Positions 53,486-62,167 of a stretch of DNA of 64,000 nucleotides are shown here, piece after piece. This stretch comes from Agrobacterium tumefaciens (GTDB lineage Bacteria > Pseudomonadota > Alphaproteobacteria > Rhizobiales > Rhizobiaceae): contig NZ_WJOK01000027.1 in assembly GCF_009649785.1 (NCBI RefSeq), positions 1 through 64,000 on the forward strand, written 5' to 3'. Numbering within the stretch: the first letter of the stretch is position 1; each line of letters starts with the position of its first letter. The translations under genes and the position numbers were made by a program. Under the pieces are notes generated by a model. The model was not told the origin of the DNA and searched no databases. It saw nothing but the letters and a program-made list of their open reading frames with translations.

Positions 53486-54082
53486 TCAAGCCTCGGAAAG
53501 CTCCTGCTTCACCGCTCCCCCCGCAACGCGCGCAATACTCAGGAGCCGCTCCACGTCACGCCCAATCCGCGCCATGGCGGAGAGGCCGACCATGGTTGAA
53601 CTCACGAAATCCGCAAGGCGCTCTGCCTTCTCCGGATAACGCACGGCGATATATGAGCGGATAACGCCCTCTGCCGCCGTGTGAAAAACGCTGGCTGCGG
53701 CACGCGCCTCTCCATCGCCGCAGCGCGTGCCTTCCAGAACGAGGCAACCAGGGGCTGCGGAATGAGCGGCATAGCGCCTTGCTGCATCTTCCAGCAACGC
53801 GGCAAGGCACTCGCCAACCGGACGATCCGGCCGCAGGATATCGGCAAGAGGTATTGCTTCCGTGCCGGCGTAGAGATCAAGAACCCGCTTGTAGAGGCCC
53901 ATCTTGCTACCGAAGGCGGCATAAAAGCTTGGCGGGTTGATGCCTAACACCGAGGTGATCTCCGCGACGCCGACAGCATCAAAGCCACGCGCGTGGAACA
54001 GCTGCTTGGCCGTGGCCACAGCCTGATCAGGATCAAAACGGCGCGGACGGCCGCGGGAGCGAATGTTTTTTGTATCGGTCAT
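53486..54082 (-). CDS. bdcR: BdcR-like TetR-family repressor (198 aa)
   Basis: The N-terminal TetR helix-turn-helix is clear: RRFDPDQAVATAKQLFHARGFDAVGVAEITSVLGI with NPPSFYAAFGSKMGLY following. The ligand domain is all helical. It diverges from the bdcA homologue, which is the bdcR-bdcA arrangement known in E. coli, so it is probably the repressor of bdcA and of itself. A near-repeated 20-bp sequence covers its start codon and the region ahead of bdcA. Confidence 0.85.
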   Translation of the reverse strand: MTDTKNIRSRGRPRRFDPDQAVATAKQLFHARGFDAVGVAEITSVLGINPPSFYAAFGSKMGLYKRVLDLYAGTEAIPLADILRPDRPVGECLAALLEDAARRYAAHSAAPGCLVLEGTRCGDGEARAAASVFHTAAEGVIRSYIAVRYPEKAERLADFVSSTMVGLSAMARIGRDVERLLSIARVAGGAVKQELSEA

Positions 54083-54140
54083 TACATAATATCTTGACGA
54101 GTGAGCTGCTTCGTATTTATGTATCGATCATTAAATTAAT
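54071..54140. promoter_or_regulatory. bdcR-bdcA intergenic region with near-identical 20-bp direct repeats
   Basis: TGTATCGGTCATTACATAAT (54071-54090, covering the bdcR start codon) and a closely similar copy starting TGTATCGATCATTAAAT (54120-54139) are in the same orientation about 49 bp apart. A TTGACG hexamer at 54094 lies between them and may be the bdcA -35. The repeats are candidate BdcR operators. Confidence 0.5.
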
Positions 54141-54157
54141 TTTCAAGGTCATGGAGA

Positions 54158-54871
54158 GTGCTCGTGTTTCAAGGAAAATCCGTTCTGGTTCTTGGCGGCA
54201 GCCGAGGCATAGGCGCAGCCATCGTGCGGCGGTTTGCAGACGAAGGTGCAAAGGTAACGTTCACCTATGGCGCATCCCAAGGTGCGGCGGAAGAGCTGGC
54301 GAAGGCGACGGGCAGCACTGCCATACGGGCGGACAGTGCTAACCGCGACGAAGTCATCCGCGTCGTGCGTGCCAGTGGTCCACTGGACATATTGATCGTG
54401 AACTCCGGGATCGCCATTTTTGGCGATGCTCTCGAGCAGGACCCTGATGCCATCGACCGTCTGTTTCAGATCAACATCCAGACGCCCTATCACGCCTCTG
54501 TGGAGGCGGCGCGGCAGATGCCTGACGGTGGCAGGATCATCGTTATCGGCTCGGTCAATGGAGACCGGATGCCGGTGCCGGGCATGGCCTCTTACGCCGT
54601 TTCCAAATCGGCCTTGCAGGGGCTGGCGCGCGGTTTGGCACGCGACTTCGGGCCGCGCGGCATCACCATCAACGTTGTGCAGCCCGGCCCGATCGACACC
54701 GACGCGAACCCGGAAAACGGGCCGATGAAAGACCTGATGCACAGCTTCATGGCACTCAAGCGCCACGGACGGCCAGAGGAAGTGGCCGGCATGGTGGCCT
54801 GGCTTTCCGGGCCTGAAGCCGGTTTTGTGACGGGCGCGATGCACACGATCGATGGCGCATTTGGCGCCTGA
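54158..54871 (+). CDS. bdcA: BdcA-like short-chain dehydrogenase/reductase (237 aa)
   Basis: The SDR fold is complete: LVLGGSRGIGAAIVRRF (cofactor glycine motif), NSGIAIFG, the catalytic Ser in GSVNGDRMP and the Tyr/Lys pair in SYAVSKSALQG. The C-terminal GAMHTIDGAFGA and the overall sequence closely follow E. coli BdcA, described as a cyclic-di-GMP-binding biofilm-dispersal protein. GTG at 54158 gives the same N-terminal length as E. coli BdcA; GTG at 54164 is also possible. Whether the enzyme reaction or nucleotide binding matters in vivo is open. Confidence 0.88.
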   Translation: MLVFQGKSVLVLGGSRGIGAAIVRRFADEGAKVTFTYGASQGAAEELAKATGSTAIRADSANRDEVIRVVRASGPLDILIVNSGIAIFGDALEQDPDAIDRLFQINIQTPYHASVEAARQMPDGGRIIVIGSVNGDRMPVPGMASYAVSKSALQGLARGLARDFGPRGITINVVQPGPIDTDANPENGPMKDLMHSFMALKRHGRPEEVAGMVAWLSGPEAGFVTGAMHTIDGAFGA

Positions 54872-54899
54872 TAAGCAGATTGCCTGATTGTTTGCGGCA

Positions 54900-54936
54900 G
54901 GTTTCGGGACATCACGATGCTGCTGCTCCCGAAACC
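54900..54936. terminator. Stem-loop between convergent bdcA and anti-sigma genes
   Basis: GGTTTCGGGA (54900-54909) and TCCCGAAACC (54927-54936) form a perfect 10-bp stem with a 17-base loop. It sits between two genes transcribed toward each other, so it probably ends transcription from one or both sides, although no T-run follows. Confidence 0.6.
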
Positions 54937-54998
54937 GGCGAGTAGAATGCGGCGAAGGAAATTTCGCCGCGATCTTATCGGTTTTGCCTTTGGGCGAT

Positions 54999-55703
54999 CT
55001 ATCGCGGCATTCGGGCGAAGCCCTTTGCCAGAATCGGGCCGGTTGGCCTTCCTGTTGGTGATCCGCCTGCCTGTTCAAGCGTGATCTCGTAGAGCTGGTC
55101 GCTTCTGGGGGTCGGCAAAGCCGGTCCGTCGAGACGCGCTGAACGGACGCCATCGATCAGGCCGAGCGAGACCGGGCCAACCTCCCTGGAGGGCAATGTC
55201 CATACCTGTATCGTCTTGTCTCCAGGCACTGCAAAATCGGCCAGCATCCGCACGGTTGCTCTTTCGTTGCCAAAATCCTCAACAACGGCCTGAACCTCAC
55301 CCGTCTCGTTGACGAGGACTGCGATCACCAGCGGCTCCGTTGTCCGTGTCAGGCTAAACGTAAGGCCGGCGGCGAGCACAAAGGTTGCGGCAATGGCGGA
55401 CACGGCAACGGCGCGCCAGCGGTTTGTGCTGTTGTCGTTTGCCGTGTGGTTGAGCTTGAGGGATGCGGATTTCGACTGGAGCGGCAGGCGGGATTCGATG
55501 TTGCTCCACAATTCGCCCTTGATGGCTGCCGGCTCGACGGCAGTATCGAGCGGCAGAAAACGCTCACGGCTGGCCGCGATTGCCGCACGCAATTCGCCAT
55601 CTGATTCCATTGCTGCTTCAACAGCCTTGGCTTCGGAGGTCTCCAGCAAGCCCAATACATAGTCATCGGCGATGGCGGGAATATCTTTGCGCGCCATCAT
55701 CAT
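54999..55703 (-). CDS. RskA-type anti-sigma factor (234 aa)
   Basis: An N-terminal anti-sigma helical region (DDYVLGLLETSEAKAVEAAM) is followed by one transmembrane helix near residues 105-125 (AVAVSAIAATFVLAAGLTFSL). A periplasmic RskA-like domain follows (VLVNETGEVQAVV, KTIQVWTLPS, LYEITLEQAGGSPTG). It would hold the adjacent ECF sigma factor at the membrane until a signal triggers release. ATG at 55703 overlaps the sigma stop; the GTG at 55712 is a longer option. Confidence 0.88.
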   Translation of the reverse strand: MMMARKDIPAIADDYVLGLLETSEAKAVEAAMESDGELRAAIAASRERFLPLDTAVEPAAIKGELWSNIESRLPLQSKSASLKLNHTANDNSTNRWRAVAVSAIAATFVLAAGLTFSLTRTTEPLVIAVLVNETGEVQAVVEDFGNERATVRMLADFAVPGDKTIQVWTLPSREVGPVSLGLIDGVRSARLDGPALPTPRSDQLYEITLEQAGGSPTGRPTGPILAKGFARMPR

Positions 55704-56251
55704 GCCATGCACTCCCGAAGCGCCGAAAGGCCGCGCCTGATCCAGGACTTCGTCGTTCCAAGCGGAATGCGCAACCGGCCAGCGATTTCGCCGTGGGAAT
55801 ATCCGGCCACGTAGGCCATCAGGATGCCCTGTCTCTTTGTCTCCTCAAGACCGCCGAGACATTCATAAAGTCGTGAATTCCGATCGAGATTCTGCCATGC
55901 GGCCATCACTTCATCTGCCTGCGCGCCATCGCGGAGCGTTTCAACATCCTCCACGGGGAGTTCACGCCTGCTGTCGCGCAGCAGATTAAGCGCCCGGTTT
56001 CTGACGATCGCGTAAATCCAGCCGCGCGCTGACCCCTGGTCTGCCCGGTATTGGTGCGCATGGGTCCAGATGCGCACGAAGCTCTCCTGCACCACCTCTT
56101 CCGCCAGTTCCCTGCGCTTGACGATGCGCTCTGCCACTGCAATCAGCCGGCCTGCCTCGCGATCGAAAATCGCACGCAATGCATTTTTGTCCCCTTTTGC
56201 GCAGGCAGTGAGCGCCTTGTGTAGATCATCCGGCACGGAGCCCATCTGCAT
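55700..56251 (-). CDS. ECF sigma factor (183 aa)
   Basis: Sigma-70 region 2 is seen in IFDREAGRLIAVAERIVKRRELAEEVVQESFVRIW (spread over residues ~27-62), with ARGWIYAIVRNRALNLLR. Region 4 is GYSHGEIAGRLRIPLGTTKSWIRRGLSAL at the C-terminus. It belongs to the family paired with membrane RskA-like anti-sigma factors. ATG at 56251 was chosen over the much longer open frame. It probably drives its own operon and the divergent DUF4394 gene. Confidence 0.88.
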   Translation of the reverse strand: MQMGSVPDDLHKALTACAKGDKNALRAIFDREAGRLIAVAERIVKRRELAEEVVQESFVRIWTHAHQYRADQGSARGWIYAIVRNRALNLLRDSRRELPVEDVETLRDGAQADEVMAAWQNLDRNSRLYECLGGLEETKRQGILMAYVAGYSHGEIAGRLRIPLGTTKSWIRRGLSALRECMA

Positions 56252-56449
56252 TTGAAACCTTTCAACGTCTGATCGCCAGCATGGTCGACTTGGGCATAAT
56301 ACCCATCGCGGCGGCATATGGATGCATCTCGCAAATATTTTTTCACTGCCTGCATCCAAATGCACCCTGCCCGGTGTCTTGAACTGTGGAAGCGTCGAAA
56401 ACCAACCGCTGGACGCCTTCCGAACGGTTCAACGCACGGGAGAAACACC

Positions 56450-57238
56450 ATGAATATCATCCGCTCCACTCTGATCGCCTCCGCCGCTTTCGCAGCATCG
56501 GCAAGCATCGCGGTTTCAGCACCGGTCCTCGGGCTGACCGGCGACAAGACGCTCGTCATGTTCGACACTGACAAGCCTGCCGTCACAAAGACAATGGATG
56601 TCACCGGGGTCGACAAGCTCGTTGGTATCGACTTTCGCCCCGGGAACAAGACTGTCATCGGTGTGACGCCGGACCACCGCATCGTCTCCATCAACCTTGA
56701 GACAGGTGCTGCAACCGATGTGGCCAATATGGACAAAATGCTGACCATGACCGAAGCGCCTGTTGTGGTCGATTTCAACCCGGCAGCGGATCGTCTTCGT
56801 TTCATGACCGGCACGACCAATCACCGCGTGCATCCCGACACCGGCGCTGTGACGGTTGATGGAACACTGGCTTTTGAAGATGGCGACATGCACAAGGGAG
56901 AAACGCCAAACATCGTTGCCGCCGCCTATACCAACTCTATCGGCAAGCCGGAAAAGACGGCCATGTACAATATCGACGCGACCATCGGCGCCCTGGTTCA
57001 GCAGACAAAGCCGAATGACGGCACACTGAAGGCAATCGGCAAGCTCGGCCTCAAGGGAACGCCGGCAACCTACGCATTCGATATCTACGGCGAGGAAGGC
57101 GGCAAGAACACCGCATACTTGGCCGCCGGCAACACGCTCTACACCATCAACCTCGAAACCGGCGCAGCAAGCGAAATCGGCAAGATCACAGGTGCAGACA
57201 ACAGCTTGCGCGACATCACCATTCTTCCTGCAGTGTGA
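56450..57238 (+). CDS. DUF4394-domain secreted protein (262 aa)
   Basis: A Sec signal (NIIRSTLIASAAFAASASIAVS, cleavage near SAP) precedes a DUF4394 domain with repeated strand blocks: LVGIDFRPGNKTVIGVT, RIVSINLETGAATDV, VDFNPAADRLRFMTG, TLYTINLETGAA. These suggest a beta-propeller. The biochemical role of DUF4394 is unknown. ATG at 56450 has GGGAGA upstream. It diverges from the ECF sigma operon, a position typical for a direct sigma target, and ends before a clear terminator. Confidence 0.88.
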   Translation: MNIIRSTLIASAAFAASASIAVSAPVLGLTGDKTLVMFDTDKPAVTKTMDVTGVDKLVGIDFRPGNKTVIGVTPDHRIVSINLETGAATDVANMDKMLTMTEAPVVVDFNPAADRLRFMTGTTNHRVHPDTGAVTVDGTLAFEDGDMHKGETPNIVAAAYTNSIGKPEKTAMYNIDATIGALVQQTKPNDGTLKAIGKLGLKGTPATYAFDIYGEEGGKNTAYLAAGNTLYTINLETGAASEIGKITGADNSLRDITILPAV

Positions 57239-57270
57239 TTAACCATCACCTACTGCGTACGTGAGCTATC

Positions 57271-57305
57271 AAAAAGGCTGGTGCGGTTATGCGCCAGCCT
57301 TTTTA
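57271..57305 (+). terminator. Rho-independent terminator after the DUF4394 gene
   Basis: GGCTGGTGC and GCGCCAGCC pair around a short loop, with AAAAA before and TTTTT after the stem. It can serve both the DUF4394 gene and, read from the other side, the convergent methyltransferase gene. Confidence 0.9.
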
Positions 57306-57397
57306 ATTACATCCGTTATGTCAAGGGTCGCTAAAAAGCACTATCTGCGAACAATAATCGTTCCTAGAAAAATCGCCACCTCAAACCAAAAAGCTCC

Positions 57398-59101
57398 CTA
57401 CACCTTCTTTATCGCTTTTTCTAAGTTTGCGATTAAGCCATTAGGGAAGCGCCCCTCGTCAGCACCATATTGGACATAGTGGCGAAGTGGATCAACGCCG
57501 GCCCTGTCAATATCCACATAGTAATTCCGATACCATTCCGGATCAAACAGCCCGGAACGCTTGAGCATGCTGACCTGACGCGACGAATACAGCCTGCGCG
57601 GAAGCACTCTCCAAAAATTAGGCAACTCGAGCATTTTCATTACAGCGCGTCCTAACAGGCGTCCGGCCTCTTCAAGAAGCAGAGACCGAACGGACGCTTG
57701 GCCTTCCGTTTCCATCAGCATTTTCGTCAAGGTTGTAACTTCAACCAATCGCTCCTGCGCCCGTAGGTCGCTCTCTGCCTTCGCATTCTCTAGGCTCGCA
57801 TATTGTCGAATGTGCTCATCCCTTGCAGCTTTGGCTTCCGCCAACTCCGCCGCGGCTTTTGAGGCCGCATCATTCAACTCCTTAATAGATATCGACTGAG
57901 CGAGACAACGTTCCTTGTCTTCGGACTGAGCACAGCGAAGTTGCTCCACATCACGCACCAGTAGATTAATATGCTCCTTCAGCGCCTCTGTGACTTTATT
58001 ACTTTGGATTTGGCTTTCAGAAGCGATTGCCAACTCGCGACGTAAGTCCGAAATTTCAAACGCATTTTGTTCGGCCTCCAGTTGGCGTTGCGAGAGCGCA
58101 CTTGTAACATCAGCTAGGCGACTTCTTAAATCCGCAGCCTCAACACTTACCTGGACGGAACTTTGCTGGGCGACCTCAATATAATTCAAATTATTCGATA
58201 ACTTTTCTTCTAAAACCCTAATATTTAATTCCCGCTCTGCCGCTAAAGCCGCCAGTTCTTGGACTTTATTCTTATGTTCGCCAACCTCCTTTTCTAACTT
58301 CGTGACCTGCACAACCCTCTTACGTAGCTCCTTGTTATCATATGAATCGAGACATGCTTTTCCCAAGCTCGAAAACAAATGCTGAACGTCGCGTCGAAGG
58401 CCGTTTTGGTGCTCGGCATCAAGAAGTAACCGCAACCTTTCTGGAAGATGCCCGCCGACTCCTACCACACCTAGTCCGTGACCATGGAAAAACTCGAATA
58501 CTGGGTATTTTTCTCGCAATTCATCAAAAAGACGAAATACTCCAAAGTTGCGCTCTCTCACATTTGTATCGTGTAAAAGCACTACACCCCGGTTGGATAT
58601 CTTTGGTAACCACTTGTCAAAATCATTCCTCACAGCTTCGTAGCTATGGAACCCATCAATGTGCAAAACATCTATACTACCATCAAGAAAGTATTCATTC
58701 GCCTCATCAAAGTTTTTCTTCATGAGGGTGGAAAAAATGCTGTAATTATCCTCATTGTAATCTTTAACATACTGGTACACTTCCCCACCATATGCCCCAG
58801 CGTGTTCGTCCCCGGTCCAACGGTCAACAGCGAAAGCTTGCGCACCTATGTCAAGCTTCTCGAGCGCTTGGCAGAACGCAAAGTACGAAGTGCCCCAATG
58901 GGTGCCCAACTCAACCACTAAAGATGGGCGCAGCGCCTCAGTTAACCAAAAAGCAAAAGGAATATGCTCAATCCAGGCAGATTGCTTCAAGTACCTGGGT
59001 CGCAAATAAGCGTAGCTTCCGATGGGTAAAATCTGCGCCTCGGTTAGGGTTGACAAAATAGTACGTTGATTAAGTGCATCGTTCATACCTGACTGATCCA
59101 T
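57398..59101 (-). CDS. Methyltransferase with long coiled coil (about 567 aa)
   Basis: Residues ~30-220 form a class I SAM-dependent methyltransferase (Methyltransf_24 type): SLVVELGTHWGTSYFAFCQAL, IDVLHIDGFHSYEAVRNDFDKW, GVVLLHDTNVRERNFGVF. A coiled coil of ~220 residues follows (heptads through ELRKRVVQVTKLEKEVGE, ADLRSRLADVTSALSQRQLE, AAELAEAKAARDEHIRQYA). The C-terminus has GLFDPEWYRNYYVDID and DPLRHYVQYGADEGRFPN, a module common in rhizobial cell-surface glycosyltransferases. The base composition looks lower in GC than its neighbours. It probably modifies a surface glycan. The start may be ATG 59101 or ATG 59086. Confidence 0.8.
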   Translation of the reverse strand: MDQSGMNDALNQRTILSTLTEAQILPIGSYAYLRPRYLKQSAWIEHIPFAFWLTEALRPSLVVELGTHWGTSYFAFCQALEKLDIGAQAFAVDRWTGDEHAGAYGGEVYQYVKDYNEDNYSIFSTLMKKNFDEANEYFLDGSIDVLHIDGFHSYEAVRNDFDKWLPKISNRGVVLLHDTNVRERNFGVFRLFDELREKYPVFEFFHGHGLGVVGVGGHLPERLRLLLDAEHQNGLRRDVQHLFSSLGKACLDSYDNKELRKRVVQVTKLEKEVGEHKNKVQELAALAAERELNIRVLEEKLSNNLNYIEVAQQSSVQVSVEAADLRSRLADVTSALSQRQLEAEQNAFEISDLRRELAIASESQIQSNKVTEALKEHINLLVRDVEQLRCAQSEDKERCLAQSISIKELNDAASKAAAELAEAKAARDEHIRQYASLENAKAESDLRAQERLVEVTTLTKMLMETEGQASVRSLLLEEAGRLLGRAVMKMLELPNFWRVLPRRLYSSRQVSMLKRSGLFDPEWYRNYYVDIDRAGVDPLRHYVQYGADEGRFPNGLIANLEKAIKKV

Positions 59102-59287
59102 TTGGGTTCCCAAGCGAATAATTCCCGCGTTTGAGAAACGCGTAACACAGAAGAGACGTCAGGCAAATATCGCTTCAACCATCAGCCGCTTTGTGCGGAT
59201 TATTTTCAATCAGCCGTTTATCAAATACTGAATAGCCCAGAGATTTGTAGACGCCTTCTTTCCTAATTTTGAGGCAGGAAGAGCATC

Positions 59288-59557
59288 ATGAGCAAATCGA
59301 ATTTCAGCGAAGATTTTAAGCGCGACGCCGTGCGTCAGATCACGGAGCGAGGCTATCCGGTGGCGGAGGTTTCTAAGCGCCTCGGCGTGAGCCAGCATTC
59401 CCTGTATGAATGGAAGAAGAAGTTTGCGGCGTCTAACGCCAAGGGCAACGACGAGGCCGAGGAGATCAGGCGGCTGAAGAAGGAACTGGCTCGCGTCACC
59501 GAGGAGCGAGACATCCTAAAAAACGATCACGGGTTTCGGTCAGCCTATGCGCAGTAG
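59288..59557 (+). pseudogene. IS3-family transposase OrfA, 3'-altered
   Basis: MSKSNFSEDFKRDAVRQITE begins a typical IS3 OrfA with the helix-turn-helix GYPVAEVSKRLGVSQHSLYEWKKKF and the leucine-zipper-like EEIRRLKKELARVTEERDILK. The end (NDHGFRSAYAQ) departs from the normal OrfA-OrfB junction, and no OrfB start follows, so the transposase cannot be made. Confidence 0.85.
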
Positions 59558-59751
59558 AAACAGGCCGAGCTACGCTGATCGTGGGAGGGGAGTTGCCGAC
59601 TGCTTATTGGAGGCGATCGGCCCCGTTAAAAAACGTGGCACATGGGCTGTTGCGAACTTGGGAGTGGTGACGCTGTTTCGGCGGCGATCCCGGATAGGAA
59701 AATGACGTACTTTTGCGGCCCAGCCCCTCTCGATCCAGAGGAGGAGAAGCC

Positions 59752-60865
59752 ATGCCAAAGACAAGTTCATCCAAGCCACAGATATGGCAGCGGTCAATCC
59801 AGATTGTGCTGAGATGCCAATCCGTCATTCGCAAGCTTTGCCCACGATTTGCATGATATTGCCGCTTGGTTCAAATCCTGCGGCGTCACCAGCCTGGCGA
59901 TGGAGTCGACCGGGGTCTACTGGAATACCGGCCTACGAGATTCTAGAGTAGCGTGGCTTCGAGGTGATCCTGGTCAACGCACGTTATGGAAAGAACGTCC
60001 CTGGCAGGAAGACGGACGTTAGCGACGCGGCATGGCTTCGCCATCTGCAGATTTATGGCCTGCTGCGCGGGAGCTTTCGGCCGAGCGCACAGAGGTCGCA
60101 ACGCTGCGTGCCTACCTGCGCCAGCGAGAACGGCTGGTCGAGTATGCGGCAGCTCATATCCAGCATATGCAGAAGGCTCTGATTGAGATGAACCTACGGT
60201 TCCACCATGTTGTCTCCGACATCACCGGCGTGACCGGCATGAAGATTACTCGTCCGATCATCTCCAGTGAGCGTGATCCCGACGTTCTGGCATCTTTGCG
60301 CGATGTTCGCTGCCACTCATCTGTCGAAACAATCAGAGCACCCTTGATCGGCAAAGATCGTGATGAACAAGTGTTGCTCTTTCCCGGTCACTGGAGCTTT
60401 ACGACTTCTACCAGGAGAAGATGCTGGAGTGCGACCGCAGGCTTCAAGCGTAGATTGCTTCCATGACCGCTGAGCTTGAGCCGCCGCTTGCGCCACTGCC
60501 AAAGATCTGGAAGAAGACCAAGCAGACCAACGCATCGTCCTTCGATGTTCGCACCGCACTATACGGCCTCACAGGAACAGATTTGACCCAGATTCACGGC
60601 CTCGGCTCCTCGCTTGCGCTCGAGCTTACCGGCGAGTGCGGAACGGATCTGAGGGCACGGCCCTCTGCCAAACACTTCACATCGTGGCTCTGCCTCGCAC
60701 CCCGCAACACCATCTCCGGCGGCAAAGTGCTTTCGTCCCCGATACGTCGATCCTAGCCGCGGCGCTGTTGCGGTTGGCTGCTACCACGATTGCCCAGGCT
60801 GCGGCACATCCCGCCTTTGCGGAACGGCGAACCGTCACACCTCGAAGCCGAGACCGCATGGTGGA
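59752..60865 (+). pseudogene. IS110-family transposase remnant 1, multiple frameshifts
   Basis: Pieces of one IS110-type transposase follow in order across three frames: VTSLAMESTGVYW (around 59888), ILVNARYGKNVPGRKTDVSD (from 59967), TEVATLRAYLRQRERLVEY to MKITRPIISSERDPDVLASL (60080-60300), and FDVRTALYGLTGTDLTQIHG to GGKVLSS (60540-60735). The ATG at 59752 (MPKTSSSKPQ) is the expected start. At least three frameshifts and one in-frame stop make it non-functional. Confidence 0.85.
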
Positions 60866-60867
60866 AA

Positions 60868-61285
60868 CTCCTAGAGTTTTAAAGGCTTGCCGAAAGACCG
60901 CGGTCAACGCTCGGCGCATAGCCTTACAATTTAATCCAGACTACGATCATCGACGCGCCCGACGTGTTGCGGGATCAGCTTCGTGGCATGACCCGCATGC
61001 AACTGGTTCGATTGCTTGCCGCCTGGCGTCCGGACCTGACAGCCTACCGCGATGTGGAAGCCGCATATCGGATCACCTGAAGTCGCTTGGCCGCAGATAT
61101 CTTTAACTGCATGATGAGATTGCCGATCTCGACATGATGATCGCTGCAATCGTCGAGGACCTGGGTCCAGACCTTATCGAACGTAATTCAATTGGTCACA
61201 ACCGCGCCGTGCAGGTCTTGATCACCGCTGGCGACAATCCCGAGCGATTGAAGTCAGAAGCAAGTTTCGCGGCGTCAAACGTTAA
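60868..61285 (+). pseudogene. IS110-family transposase remnant 2 (different subgroup)
   Basis: After remnant 1 a second IS110-type sequence begins near 60868: RVLKACRKTAVNARRIALQ, then in another frame TTIIDAPDVLRDQLRGMTRM and QLVRLLAAWRPDLTAYRD, then LKSLGRRYL, EIADLDMMIAAIVEDLGPDL, and LITAGDNPERLKSEASFAA. This is the central and C-terminal part of a group of IS110 transposases distinct from remnant 1. It contains stops and frameshifts and lacks both ends. Confidence 0.75.
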
Positions 61286-61375
61286 ATCGCTCGGGAAGTC
61301 TTCGGCATCATCATGCGTCGCCAGAAACAGATCAATCAAACCAGGATCGTCGCTTGACAAACAGAAGGGCGTCCA

Positions 61376-61655
61376 GGGCTCCCAGTTTGCCAGCATGAAC
61401 TGGGCATTGTTCCTCAGGCATCACAATCTGGTTTATTCGATGAACCGACGCGGCAACTGCCATGACAATGCGGTGGCCGGAAGCTTCTTCAATCTTCTAA
61501 AGCGAGAACGGATATGTCGCAGGGTCTACCCTTCACGCGATGAAGCACGCCAGGACGTGTTCGACTGCATCGAAATGTTTTACAATCCGAAACGCGAGCA
61601 CGTCAGAAAAGGGATGCTGTCGCCCGTCAAGTTTGAGATCCAGCAGAAAATCTAA
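61376..61655 (+). pseudogene. IS3-family transposase OrfB, C-terminal fragment
   Basis: From about 61376 the frame reads GSQFASMNWALFLRHHNL, then MNRRGNCHDNAVAGSFFNLL and a C-terminal FYNPKREHVRKGMLSPV. This is the end of the integrase core, with the conserved Asn/Asp-rich NCHDNA motif; the usual catalytic Glu position (AESFF) is changed to Gly. The front of OrfB is absent. Confidence 0.85.
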
Positions 61656-61700
61656 CTTGAGGGTGTCTACAAAACTCGCGGCAATTCACAGATCGAGGCT

Positions 61701-61928
61701 TTGGAACAAGCAAAGCCTCAAGCCGTCAGAGTGAAGGAAATTCGAAACTGGGAAATTGTCGTTGCGAAGTGCAACTACTGCGGCCACGTTTCAAATATCC
61801 CGCACTGGCAACTGAACCGCGTGGCAAAGGTCGATACCACCGTCGATGAAATTGCCAAGCGACTGAAATGCAAACGCTGCAACGTAAAGGGTGATGTGAA
61901 GATCACCATAGCCAAGATGCCGAGGTGA
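61701..61928 (+). CDS. Small zinc-ribbon-like protein, probably 5'-truncated (75 aa)
   Basis: The sequence has two CxxC pairs, CNYCGH and CKRCNVKG, about 40 residues apart, a layout that would bind one zinc ion. The first possible start is TTG at 61701, only 13 bp after the IS3 right end, and no ATG occurs until the last codons. The IS insertion therefore probably removed the original 5' end. No function is known to me. Confidence 0.55.
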   Translation: MEQAKPQAVRVKEIRNWEIVVAKCNYCGHVSNIPHWQLNRVAKVDTTVDEIAKRLKCKRCNVKGDVKITIAKMPR

Positions 61929-62167
61929 GCATGTGCAACCTATATCGCATTGTAATACGGATTGATCCGGGATCGCAATCCGCGCTTTCATATCACCGAG
62001 GGATCAGTTGTGGAACTGATTAGAAGCGCATCTCTCAGTGGAAGTGTCTAACGACTGCTACTTTCCGTAACCCGCAGTTAACACTTGATTAACCAACGAA
62101 CTATTTATATCGATGCAATCACTGATTGCTCATGAAGAGCGCGAGATCATTTTTTTGCGAGCTCCTC

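Larger units (their letters stand above)
59229..61688 (+). mobile_element. Decayed IS3-family element with IS110-type insertions
   Basis: Imperfect terminal inverted repeats bound the region: TGAATAGCCCAGAGATTTGT at 59229 and, on the other strand, TGAATTGCCGCGAGTTTTGT at 61688. They match in 24 of the first 30 positions. The left end contains an OrfA gene and the right end the last ~95 residues of an IS3 OrfB. Between them the OrfB front is missing and is replaced by pieces of two IS110-type transposases. No flanking target duplication is obvious. Confidence 0.75.

Noticed and set aside
54149-55153. 334-codon minus-strand open frame across bdcA and the end of the anti-sigma gene
   Set aside because: It overlaps the strongly conserved bdcA coding sequence; the translation is Arg/His-rich without motifs.
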